A DNA stretch of 16,021 nucleotides from Actinomycetota bacterium (GTDB lineage Bacteria > Actinomycetota > Acidimicrobiia > Acidimicrobiales > JAFATL01), in the NCBI GenBank assembly GCA_019243975.1, contig JAFATL010000720.1, positions 1-16,021 on the forward strand, given 5' to 3'. Numbering within the stretch: the stretch's first letter is position 1; each line of letters starts with the position of its first letter. The notes below the pieces were generated by a model, which worked only from the letters and a program-made list of their open reading frames with translations, ran no database searches and was not told the origin of the DNA. Positions 1-6,353 of the stretch are shown in pieces. The translations under genes were made by a program, and so were the position numbers.

Positions 1-927
1 ACATTCGTGAACGGCCTGGGCCGTGGTTGCCTGCCCGCCGACCACGAGCTCGCCTTCGCCCGCACCCGGGGCGTGCTCAAGGCCGAAGCCGACGTCGTCG
101 TCGTGGTCGGCACGCCCCTCGACTTCCGGCTGTCGTTCGGCCGGTTCGGCAACGCCCACGTGGTGCACATCGTCGACAGCGCCGAGGGCCGGGCCGGGCA
201 CGCCGACACGGCGGCGTCGCCGGCGGGCGACCTCACCACGATTCTCGACGGGCTGGCCGCGTACAGCGGCGAGCGCGCCGACCACGAGCCGTGGATCGCG
301 TCGCTGCGCGATCGCGAGCGCGCGGCGCGTTCGGCCGAGGAAGCCGAGCTGACGTCGGACAGCGATCCGATCCACCCGGCACGCGTCTACGGCGAACTGC
401 GCAAGCGCCTGGCGCGCGACGCGGTCGTCATCGGCGACGGCGGAGACTTCGTGTCGTACGCCGGCAAGCTGGTCGACTCGTACGAGCCCGGGTGCTGGAT
501 GGACCCCGGCCCGTACGGCTGCCTCGGCACCGGCCTCGGCTACGCCATGGCGGCGCGCGTTGCCCATCCCGACCGGCAGGTCGTGCTGATGCTCGGCGAC
601 GGCGCCGTCGGGTTCAACGGCATGGACTTCGACTCGCTCGTACGGCACAACCTGCCGGTCGTGGCCGTCGTCGGCAACAACGGCATCTGGGCGTTGGAGA
701 AGCACCCCATGCAGGCCATCTACGGCTACGACGTGGCCGCCGACCTGCAGCCCGAGTGCCGCTACGACGACGTCGTCAAGGCCCTCGGCGGCGCCGGTGA
801 GATCGTCAAGCGCCCCGCCGACCTCGGTCGTGCGCTCGACCGGGCCTTCGCCGCCGGCGTCCCCTACCTCGTCAACGTCGTGACCGACCCCGCCATCGCC
901 TACCCGAGGTCGAGCAACCTCGGTTAG
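1..927 (+). CDS. ilvG: Thiamine-diphosphate enzyme, acetolactate synthase large-subunit-like (IlvG type), 5'-truncated by window
   Basis: The reading frame is open from base 1, so the gene starts upstream of the window; about 308 C-terminal codons are visible, roughly the last 55-60% of a family member of about 550 aa. The fragment covers the end of the middle domain and the whole ThDP-binding domain. Seen: the ThDP/Mg motif GDG at fragment residues 199-201 followed 24 residues later by NN (226-227), and the family-typical string GNNGIWALEKHPM. The C-terminal end, YPRSSNLG, and the run VYGEL...VVIGDGGDF...GCWMDPGPYGCLG closely resemble mycobacterial IlvG (Rv1820) as I remember that protein. 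Known for the family: ThDP-dependent decarboxylation or ligation of 2-keto acids in the cytoplasm. Mycobacterial IlvG is annotated as acetolactate synthase, but relatives include oxalyl-CoA decarboxylase and 2-hydroxyacyl-CoA lyase, so the substrate is uncertain. The stop codon overlaps that of the convergent neighbour. Confidence 0.9.
   Translation, partial: TFVNGLGRGCLPADHELAFARTRGVLKAEADVVVVVGTPLDFRLSFGRFGNAHVVHIVDSAEGRAGHADTAASPAGDLTTILDGLAAYSGERADHEPWIASLRDRERAARSAEEAELTSDSDPIHPARVYGELRKRLARDAVVIGDGGDFVSYAGKLVDSYEPGCWMDPGPYGCLGTGLGYAMAARVAHPDRQVVLMLGDGAVGFNGMDFDSLVRHNLPVVAVVGNNGIWALEKHPMQAIYGYDVAADLQPECRYDDVVKALGGAGEIVKRPADLGRALDRAFAAGVPYLVNVVTDPAIAYPRSSNLG
904..923. terminator. Hairpin at the convergent gene junction, possible bidirectional terminator
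   Basis: A perfect 7-bp inverted repeat, CCGAGGT (904-910) and ACCTCGG (917-923), flanks a 6-nt loop. It spans the last codons of the rightward ThDP-enzyme gene and lies immediately downstream of the stop of the leftward operon (stop at 924-926). There is no U-tract on either side, so it is not a classical intrinsic terminator. GC-rich hairpins without U-tracts are often proposed as terminators in actinobacteria. Because it also encodes a conserved C-terminus, it could be a coincidence of codon choice. Confidence 0.35.
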
Positions 928-1925
928 ATCCGCAGGGCGCGGGGGCGGTTGCGCAAGAAGACCGTGGTGGCGGCGCCGACCAGCACGAGCGGCACCAGCA
1001 GCATCCAGAAGAACAGTGACGACCCGGAGGGCGGCGCCCCCGGCTTCACTGTCTTGGCCGTCTTGAGCAGCGGCTGCGAGTTGATGATGCTGCCCAAGTC
1101 GTTGCCGCTGATGCCGGTGACGTCGGCGTCGAGACCTGACGTGTCGCCGGTGGGGCTGAGGGACGCCAGCGAGGTGTCGACCGACGACGCGGGCGGCGAA
1201 GCCGAGGGCGTCCCGCTGGGCGAGAGGCTGGGGAGGGACAGCGACGGCGACGGGGACGCGCTCGACGATGTGCCGGCACCGGGCGTGAACGCCGACGCGT
1301 CGATCGGCACGTTGTACGAGGCGTACGTGCTCTCGATGTGGATGCGATAGGGGACGGCACTGCCGCTGTTGCTGACGAGCAGTAGGAACTTCTGCCGGGC
1401 GCTCACGTCGATCTTGATGATCTCGGGCATGCTTGCCGTCGCGGCCGTGGCCAGGTCGGTGGTGCAGTAGTCGGGCTTCGTCTTGCCCGGCGGCGGGGCC
1501 TTGGTGCACTCGGGCTCGTTGAACGCCTCGGCCCACAGGTAGAAGTCGTAGTCCGCGCTGGCCACGGTGAGCCCGGCCGTGTGGGTGTCGTAGGCGAAGT
1601 CACGCTGGAAGAACAGCGAGAGCGTGGCGACGTAGGTGTCGCGCTTGTCGAAGTTCTTCGGCGTGAGGAACGTGAGCGGGATCACGTTGCACGACGGGAG
1701 CGTTGCGCAGTTGTCGGGCGTGGGTGCGCTGTGCGCGTCACCAATGGCGTTGCTACTGGCTTCTTGCGGGTCCTGCCCCACGATCATCGGGTATTCCTTC
1801 TCCACCGTCTGCCCCGGCCCCGCGGTCATGGGGTCGACGGTGTCGGCGTGGCCAGGCGCGGCCGGCACGAAGGTGGCGATGCCGGCCACCACGGCGACGG
1901 CGAGCAGGAGCCGGGCGCGCCTCAT
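924..1925 (-). CDS. Secreted, C-terminally membrane-anchored protein with Ser/Pro-rich stalk, function unknown
   Basis: A 333-aa protein read leftward from an ATG at 1925-1923. The open frame continues upstream, but this ATG begins a clear signal peptide and overlaps the stop of the upstream gene (ATGA). Seen: signal peptide at 1-27 (RR, hydrophobic core, likely cut after GHA); an extracellular region at 28-213 with four cysteines (73, 79, 140, 154) that could form two disulfides, and aromatic/hydrophobic beta-like stretches at 120-200; a Ser/Pro/Thr-rich stalk at about 214-262; one membrane helix at about 304-324; and a short basic cytoplasmic tail (RNRPRALRI). This is type I topology with a large outside domain. 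I do not recognise the family. The beta-rich part loosely recalls pre-peptidase C-terminal domains, but that is weak. The overlap suggests co-translation with the solute-binding-like protein, so the two may act together at the cell surface. Confidence 0.75.
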   Translation of the reverse strand: MRRARLLLAVAVVAGIATFVPAAPGHADTVDPMTAGPGQTVEKEYPMIVGQDPQEASSNAIGDAHSAPTPDNCATLPSCNVIPLTFLTPKNFDKRDTYVATLSLFFQRDFAYDTHTAGLTVASADYDFYLWAEAFNEPECTKAPPPGKTKPDYCTTDLATAATASMPEIIKIDVSARQKFLLLVSNSGSAVPYRIHIESTYASYNVPIDASAFTPGAGTSSSASPSPSLSLPSLSPSGTPSASPPASSVDTSLASLSPTGDTSGLDADVTGISGNDLGSIINSQPLLKTAKTVKPGAPPSGSSLFFWMLLVPLVLVGAATTVFLRNRPRALRI

Positions 1926-3778
1926 CCGGTCGGGTCGCTTGTGCTCGGTGGGGCGGGGTTGATGAGGTACCCGCCGTCGTAGGCGTCGCAGGGGTCGTTC
2001 GGCGTGTCCTGGGCGGTGGCGTTCCCGGGCGGCCACGTGCCCGTGAGGTAGCGCTTGGCCTGCTCGGTCCCCCGGTAGCAGCCGGGTGTTTGCTGGGCGG
2101 TCGAGGTGCGACCGGTCTGGTCCCAGTGCTCGACCTTGGCGTCCTTCACGCACGTGTAGTCGTTCACGTCGTAGAAGCACGCCGGCACCATCGGGTTGGT
2201 ACTGGCCACGCGAGGAACCGCGTGGAACCCCTTGTCGACCGAGGTCGGCCCGAGCCGCGGCCCGGCCACCTGGATCCCGGTGAACAGCTGGCGGATCTGC
2301 GGATACAGCGGACACGCGTCGGCCCGCACTTCGGCGTCGTCGGCGTCGGGCTCCACTTCTTTGTAGGCGGTGTAGCAGAGCTGGGTGCGCTCGTCGGAGA
2401 CGTACGGAACGTTGCTGATCACCCGGGAGTGGTCCCAGACGCTCTGGTCCTGGAAGCCGCCGTTGGTCTCGGTCTCGATCACCTGGTCGCCCATCACCAG
2501 GATCTCGGGCCGGTAGCCGATGTTGGCGGCGGCGGCGCTGAAGTTCGTCTCGAGGCCGCCGGGCCACAGGATCGTGGTGATGCCCTTGGTCTGGAAGTCA
2601 GCGGCCGCCGTTTGCGCCTTGGTGGGCGCGTAGTGGGCGCTCTTGGCGAAGCCCGCCTCGGGGAACGTGTTGTCGGCCGCGATGGTGATGCCGCATTTCT
2701 GCAGGCTCGCCTTCACAGCCGCCGCCAGCTTCTGCAGCTCGGGGTGGCCGGCGTCGTCGGTGTGCCACATACCGAACTTGCGCGGCTTGCCGACGTCCTG
2801 CGGCATGTTGGTGAAGTTGGCCTCGACCGGGCCCTTCATCTTCGTGCAGACGTACGTGCTGTACAGGTCGGCCTGGTGCTCGATCGAGGGCTGGTAACCC
2901 CAGATCAGCTTCGGGTACCTGTTGAAGAAGGCCTCGTCCCGGCCGAGGAACGAGCCGAAGTTCAACACGTTGCGCTGGGCCATGACGTCGAGGTAGTCGT
3001 CCCCGTACGTCTGGCCATCGGCCACGGTCATCACCGCGAACGGATGCAGGCGAGCGTAGTTGTCGGCCGCATCGGCGCGGCGTTCCTCGGCGCTGTTGCC
3101 GGAGCCGCTGAAGTAGGCCCAGAAGTGCACGCGCCTTCCGTACGTCTCGAACCGGTCGTTGAAGTAGGTCTGCCAGTTGCGCAGTACCCGCACCTCGCAG
3201 TGCTCGCCGGGCTGGGCGGGCTGCTCGAGGTCGAAGTAGTGGCGGTCGGGCGTGACCTGGGCGGCGTCGCGGCATGTGTTCGTGTAGTCGGTGAAGCCCT
3301 GCACGTAGAAGAGCACCGTCACCTGGTCGGCGGTCACGCCCTGGTAGGTGGCGCCGAAGTTGTCGCCGTGGAAGTCGGCCACGCACGGGGGTGACAGCGG
3401 GTCTTCGGTCTGGCGGGGCGGGTTGCCGACGCAGTGCTTGGCGGTAGCGGTCTTCTTGTTGCCGCCCAGCAGGCTGTTGTCGACCGGCAACGCGCCCTCG
3501 TCGCCGCCGGGCCCGGCGCCCGTGAACGAGCTCGACCCGGCCAGGCCGAGCGAGGAGAGGTTGCCGTTGGCGGGCGGTGGGGTCTTCTCGTCCGAGGGCG
3601 GAACGGGCGCGTACTCGAGCGTCGTCTGCGGGTTGCTCTGGGGCACGTGGAGGGCCGACGGCAGCACCAGCGCGGCCAGCGCCAGCGCCAGGAGCACGGC
3701 CACGAGCGGTGGGTACTTCCGCGCCCAGTCCCGCGACGCGCCCTTCCCGGGCGCGTCGACAGTCAGCACGGAGGCCAT
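1922..3778 (-). CDS. Membrane-anchored solute-binding-like protein (periplasmic binding protein type 1 / Peripla_BP_6-like)
   Basis: A 618-aa protein from an ATG at 3778-3776, with a GGAGA about 12 nt and a GAGGC about 4 nt upstream. Seen: a short basic cytoplasmic N-terminus, one membrane helix at about 24-44 with no lipobox Cys, a Pro/Gly/Ser-rich linker to about 130, then a globular domain. The domain opens with CVADFHGDNFGATYQGVTAD (132-151), a signature-like entry I associate with actinobacterial branched-chain-type ABC substrate-binding proteins. Further binding-protein-like segments follow, such as PFAVMTVADG (246-255) and ITTILWPGG (400-408). Twelve cysteines lie outside the membrane, at 116, 132, 169, 194, 311, 362, 468, 489, 534, 543, 567 and 597; this is unusually many. 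It is longer than typical LivK proteins (about 370-420 aa). It is divergent from an operon encoding the matching permease and ATPase domains, so it is the best candidate for their substrate receptor. The ligand is unknown. Confidence 0.75.
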   Translation of the reverse strand: MASVLTVDAPGKGASRDWARKYPPLVAVLLALALAALVLPSALHVPQSNPQTTLEYAPVPPSDEKTPPPANGNLSSLGLAGSSSFTGAGPGGDEGALPVDNSLLGGNKKTATAKHCVGNPPRQTEDPLSPPCVADFHGDNFGATYQGVTADQVTVLFYVQGFTDYTNTCRDAAQVTPDRHYFDLEQPAQPGEHCEVRVLRNWQTYFNDRFETYGRRVHFWAYFSGSGNSAEERRADAADNYARLHPFAVMTVADGQTYGDDYLDVMAQRNVLNFGSFLGRDEAFFNRYPKLIWGYQPSIEHQADLYSTYVCTKMKGPVEANFTNMPQDVGKPRKFGMWHTDDAGHPELQKLAAAVKASLQKCGITIAADNTFPEAGFAKSAHYAPTKAQTAAADFQTKGITTILWPGGLETNFSAAAANIGYRPEILVMGDQVIETETNGGFQDQSVWDHSRVISNVPYVSDERTQLCYTAYKEVEPDADDAEVRADACPLYPQIRQLFTGIQVAGPRLGPTSVDKGFHAVPRVASTNPMVPACFYDVNDYTCVKDAKVEHWDQTGRTSTAQQTPGCYRGTEQAKRYLTGTWPPGNATAQDTPNDPCDAYDGGYLINPAPPSTSDPTG

Positions 3779-3998
3779 CGACGCCTCACTTCTCCGCCCG
3801 CCGCCCCTGCTCCTACCACGGCTCCATTCTGGTACAGGAAGGAAGGATGTTCATTTCGCGGGGATTGTCGCGAAGCAGAGGAATTGCCCGGTGGAGGTAG
3901 TCTTCGGGCGGGCCGGGGGTCGTCACTGGGGGCGACGCAGGAGATTTGTTCCTCCCGGAGAAATCCCACGGCGAGCGACCACGGAGGCAGACCGGGAG
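3779..3998. promoter_or_regulatory. Divergent intergenic region, presumed promoters for both operons
   Basis: This 220-bp gap separates the starts of the leftward and rightward operons and is the only sizeable non-coding DNA here. It must hold, or lie next to, promoters for both. The stretch at about 3826-3885 is visibly richer in A/T than the surrounding genes. I looked for -35/-10 pairs on both strands and found none convincing, which is common for high-GC actinobacterial promoters. A 6-bp inverted repeat lies within it and is listed separately. Confidence 0.6.
3855..3874. repeat. Inverted repeat in divergent promoter region, possible operator
   Basis: TTCGCG (3855-3860) and CGCGAA (3869-3874) form perfect 6-bp arms separated by 8 nt. 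The centre-to-centre spacing of 14 bp exceeds one helical turn by several bases. Its position, about 80 bp from the leftward start and 125 bp from the rightward start, is suitable for a shared operator of a dimeric regulator. No regulator gene is visible in the window. A chance occurrence cannot be excluded. Confidence 0.3.
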
Positions 3999-5027
3999 AT
4001 GGTCACACGAAATCGGACAGCGTCGTCGGGCAGCCGCGTCCGCCGCGTCGGCGTCGGGGCCAAGGAGTTCAAGAAGAACTTCGACACCGTCGTCGAGAAC
4101 GTCGAGTCGGTCATCAAGGGCAAGGACGACGTCGTCCGCCTGGCCCTGGTGGCCATCCTCTGTGAGGGGCACATCCTCTTCGAGGACGTGCCCGGCACGG
4201 GCAAGTCGATGCTGGCCCGGGCCATCGCCCAGTCGATGGACGCCACGACGAGCCGCATCCAGTGCACGCCCGACATGCTCCCGGGCGACATCACCGGGTC
4301 GTCGATCCTCGACCAGAAGCGGGGTGACTTCGAGTTCCGCCCCGGCCCCATCTTCACCAACGTCCTGCTGGCCGACGAGGTCAACCGGGCCACGCCCAAG
4401 ACGCAGTCCGCCCTCCTCGAGGCCATGGCCGAGCGCCGGGTGTCGGCCGACGGCGTGACCTACGAGCTGCCCCGGCCGTTCCTCGTGCTCGCCACCCAGA
4501 ACCCGGTGGAGACGGCGGGCACGTTCCCGTTGCCCGAAGCCCAGCTCGACCGCTTCCTCTTCAAGCTGTCGATGGGGTACATGGCCCGCGAGTACGAGTA
4601 CGAGGTCATGTTCGACAACGCCGTCCAGCTCTCCATCGAAGACCTGGGCGCGGTGATCGACACCAAGGACGTCACCGCCATGATCAACTACGCGGCGACG
4701 GTCGATGTGGCTCCCGAGGTCGGCTACTACATCGTCGACCTGGTGCAGGCTTCGCGGGCCGAACCGGCGGTCGCCATGGGCGGCAGCCCGCGCGCTTCGA
4801 TCGCCTTGTTGCGGGCGGCGCGGGTCCTCGCGGCCAGCGACGGCCGCCAGCACGTCTACCCCGACGACGTCCGCGCCGTGCTGCAAGCAGTCATGGCGCA
4901 CCGCGTCGTCCTCCATCCGGAAGCCATTCTTCGAGGCGACACCACGGCGGCCGTGATGGAGCGCATCACGTCTGCGGTCAAGCCGCCGCTGTCCAGCCGT
5001 GGCCGCGACGTCGCCTCCGCGGGGTAG
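3999..5027 (+). CDS. MoxR-family AAA+ ATPase
   Basis: A 342-aa cytoplasmic ATPase of normal MoxR length. Seen: Walker A GTGKS at 66-70 within EDVPGTGKS, Walker B LLADE with D126-E127 followed by VNRA, sensor-1 region LATQNP at 164-169, then the MoxR-typical EAQLDRF and a C-terminal helical lid containing GGSPRAS. The frame is open far upstream but would run through the divergent gene. The ATG at 3999 has an AGG about 12 nt and a GGGAG directly upstream, and it leaves the usual N-terminal extension before the KGKDDVV segment. Known for the family: MoxR proteins act as chaperone-like ATPases, often with vWA/DUF58 partners, in assembling or activating protein complexes. It is the first gene of the long rightward operon, and the DUF58 partner follows after 3 nt. 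An earlier GTG in frame at 3891 is possible but less likely. Confidence 0.93.
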   Translation: MVTRNRTASSGSRVRRVGVGAKEFKKNFDTVVENVESVIKGKDDVVRLALVAILCEGHILFEDVPGTGKSMLARAIAQSMDATTSRIQCTPDMLPGDITGSSILDQKRGDFEFRPGPIFTNVLLADEVNRATPKTQSALLEAMAERRVSADGVTYELPRPFLVLATQNPVETAGTFPLPEAQLDRFLFKLSMGYMAREYEYEVMFDNAVQLSIEDLGAVIDTKDVTAMINYAATVDVAPEVGYYIVDLVQASRAEPAVAMGGSPRASIALLRAARVLAASDGRQHVYPDDVRAVLQAVMAHRVVLHPEAILRGDTTAAVMERITSAVKPPLSSRGRDVASAG

Positions 5028-5030
5028 CGA

Positions 5031-6353
5031 TTGAGCGCGGCACCGGCGACCACGACGGGAGGTTCCCGTCGGCGCGTCGCGCTCGATCGGCTGACGGACG
5101 CGCTGACACCGGCGGAGGTCCGCCGCCGGTTCGAGCGCGCCCAGCGCGCCCTCGGCATCACCCGCTTCGGGTGGGTCGCGGTGGCGGGCGCGGTGTTGCT
5201 GTGGCTGGCGGCGTACATCGTGGCGGGCACGGCGATGTATCTCTTTGCCTACGGCATGGTGTTGCTGCTGGTGCTGGCCGTGCTCCTCGCCCCCCGGCGC
5301 CTCAAGCTCGAAGGCGAACGCGACGGCCTGTACCCACGCGTGCAGGAGGGTGACCGGCTCGACGTCGAGGTGAAGCTCACGGCCCGCCGGCGCATGAGCA
5401 CGTTCATCCTCGAAGAGCGCGTGCCCGAGCGCCTCGGCCGCGCCGTGCGCGTCCCGATCACCAAGCTGTCGTCGGGCTCGACTGTCTCCCACCACTACGG
5501 GCTTCGCGCGTCGCGCCGCGGCGTGTACCAGGTGGGCCCGCTGGTGGCCGTGGCCGGCGACCCGCTCGGCCTCATCCAGCGCGAGACCGTGGTGGCCGAA
5601 CCGTTCGAGCTGCTCGTGCACCCGCGTGTCGAAACGGTCTCCGACCGGCCCCTCACGCGCCAGTTCGAAGACCCGCCCATCCGCCCGCCCGTCTCGAAGC
5701 CGCTCCCGTCGGGGCTCGAGTTCTACGGCATGCGTGAATACGTGCCGGGCGACGACCTGCGGCGCATCGTGTGGCGGGCCTCCGCCCGCACGGGCAAGGT
5801 CATGGTGCGAGAAGCGGAGCAGGGCATCACCGACCGCATCACGATCATGATCGACACCGACCGGGGCGCCCACAGCCGCGACGGCGAGGGCCTGTCGGAG
5901 TCGTTCGAGGCCGGGATCCGGGTGGCTGCCTCGCTGGGCGTGCGTCACCTGCGCGAGGGCTACGAGGTGCGGGCGGAGACGAACGGCGGCCCGCTGACGC
6001 GACCGCTGCGGGGGGCGACCCACCAGCTCGTGTTGCTCGACGCGCTGGCCCGCCTCGAGCTGTCGCGCGAGCCCATGGCGAGCATGTTCATGCGGCTGCT
6101 GAGCGGTGGCCGACGCGACGCCCACAACATCCTCATCACGCCCCGCCTGGGCCAGGCCGAGGCAGCGCAGCTGAAGCTGCTGCTCGACACCGGGGCGTCG
6201 GTGCTTGTCGTCGCCCTTCTCTGGGACGAGGCGTCGACCGACACCATGGGCATCGCCGCCGGGCTGGGCTGCCAGGTGGTCGGCGTGCACCCCGGGCAGG
6301 ACCTCGCCACGGCGCTGTACAGCGAGGTCGCGGGGTCGGGGGCGCGCCGCTGA
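5031..6353 (+). CDS. DUF58 membrane protein with vWA-like domain
   Basis: A 440-aa protein starting at a TTG at 5031, only 3 nt after the MoxR stop. An in-frame stop (the MoxR TAG) prevents any earlier start, and no good ATG or GTG follows before the conserved region. Seen: a cytoplasmic N-terminus, two closely spaced membrane helices at about 46-84, a beta-rich extracytoplasmic or linker region, the diagnostic DUF58 motif YVPGDDLRRIVWRASAR at 237-253, and a vWA-like fold after it with IMIDTDRG as the metal-site-like strand. Known: DUF58 proteins pair with MoxR ATPases and with transglutaminase-like membrane proteins, as they do here. Role inferred: membrane partner of the ATPase. The stop overlaps the next ATG by one base (TGATG), indicating coupled translation. 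Confidence 0.92.
   Translation: MSAAPATTTGGSRRRVALDRLTDALTPAEVRRRFERAQRALGITRFGWVAVAGAVLLWLAAYIVAGTAMYLFAYGMVLLLVLAVLLAPRRLKLEGERDGLYPRVQEGDRLDVEVKLTARRRMSTFILEERVPERLGRAVRVPITKLSSGSTVSHHYGLRASRRGVYQVGPLVAVAGDPLGLIQRETVVAEPFELLVHPRVETVSDRPLTRQFEDPPIRPPVSKPLPSGLEFYGMREYVPGDDLRRIVWRASARTGKVMVREAEQGITDRITIMIDTDRGAHSRDGEGLSESFEAGIRVAASLGVRHLREGYEVRAETNGGPLTRPLRGATHQLVLLDALARLELSREPMASMFMRLLSGGRRDAHNILITPRLGQAEAAQLKLLLDTGASVLVVALLWDEASTDTMGIAAGLGCQVVGVHPGQDLATALYSEVAGSGARR

Noticed and set aside
11..926. Alternative frames over the ThDP-enzyme gene
   Set aside because: They are Arg/Pro/Ser-rich shadow translations. The first frame carries the GDG...NN motif and extends beyond the window start.
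1180..1285. Ser/Pro-coding low-complexity DNA as a possible tandem repeat or mobile element
   Set aside because: There is no regular repeat unit and no flanking inverted or direct repeats. It is explained by the protein's stalk region.
1926..2567. Upstream extension of the leftward Ser/Pro-stalk protein to 547 codons
   Set aside because: The extra N-terminal part is Arg-rich shadow sequence out of frame with the solute-binding-like gene, and the signal peptide begins at the internal ATG at 1925.
1703..3394. 563-codon plus-strand open frame opposite the solute-binding-like gene
   Set aside because: The composition is Val/Gly/Arg/His repeats typical of a reverse-complement shadow. The minus-strand product has a membrane helix and binding-protein signatures.
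3884..3907. TTGCCC as a possible -35 element in the divergent gap
   Set aside because: No acceptable -10 hexamer occurs at a 16-18 nt spacing, so no promoter is called.
3348..3998. Upstream extension of the MoxR frame to 559 codons
   Set aside because: It would cross the divergent gene's start and encode non-conserved sequence. The ATG at 3999 gives the normal family length.
3813..6290. 825-codon open frame on the minus strand opposite the MoxR and DUF58 genes
   Set aside because: Its translation is Arg/His/Gly-rich without domains, and it lies antisense to two clearly conserved genes. Long antisense frames are expected in high-GC coding DNA.
5771..6352. Upstream extension of the transglutaminase-like frame to 952 codons
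   Set aside because: The extension is an Arg/Gly/His-rich shadow of the DUF58 gene. The ATG at 6353 begins a normal acidic N-terminus and overlaps the DUF58 stop.
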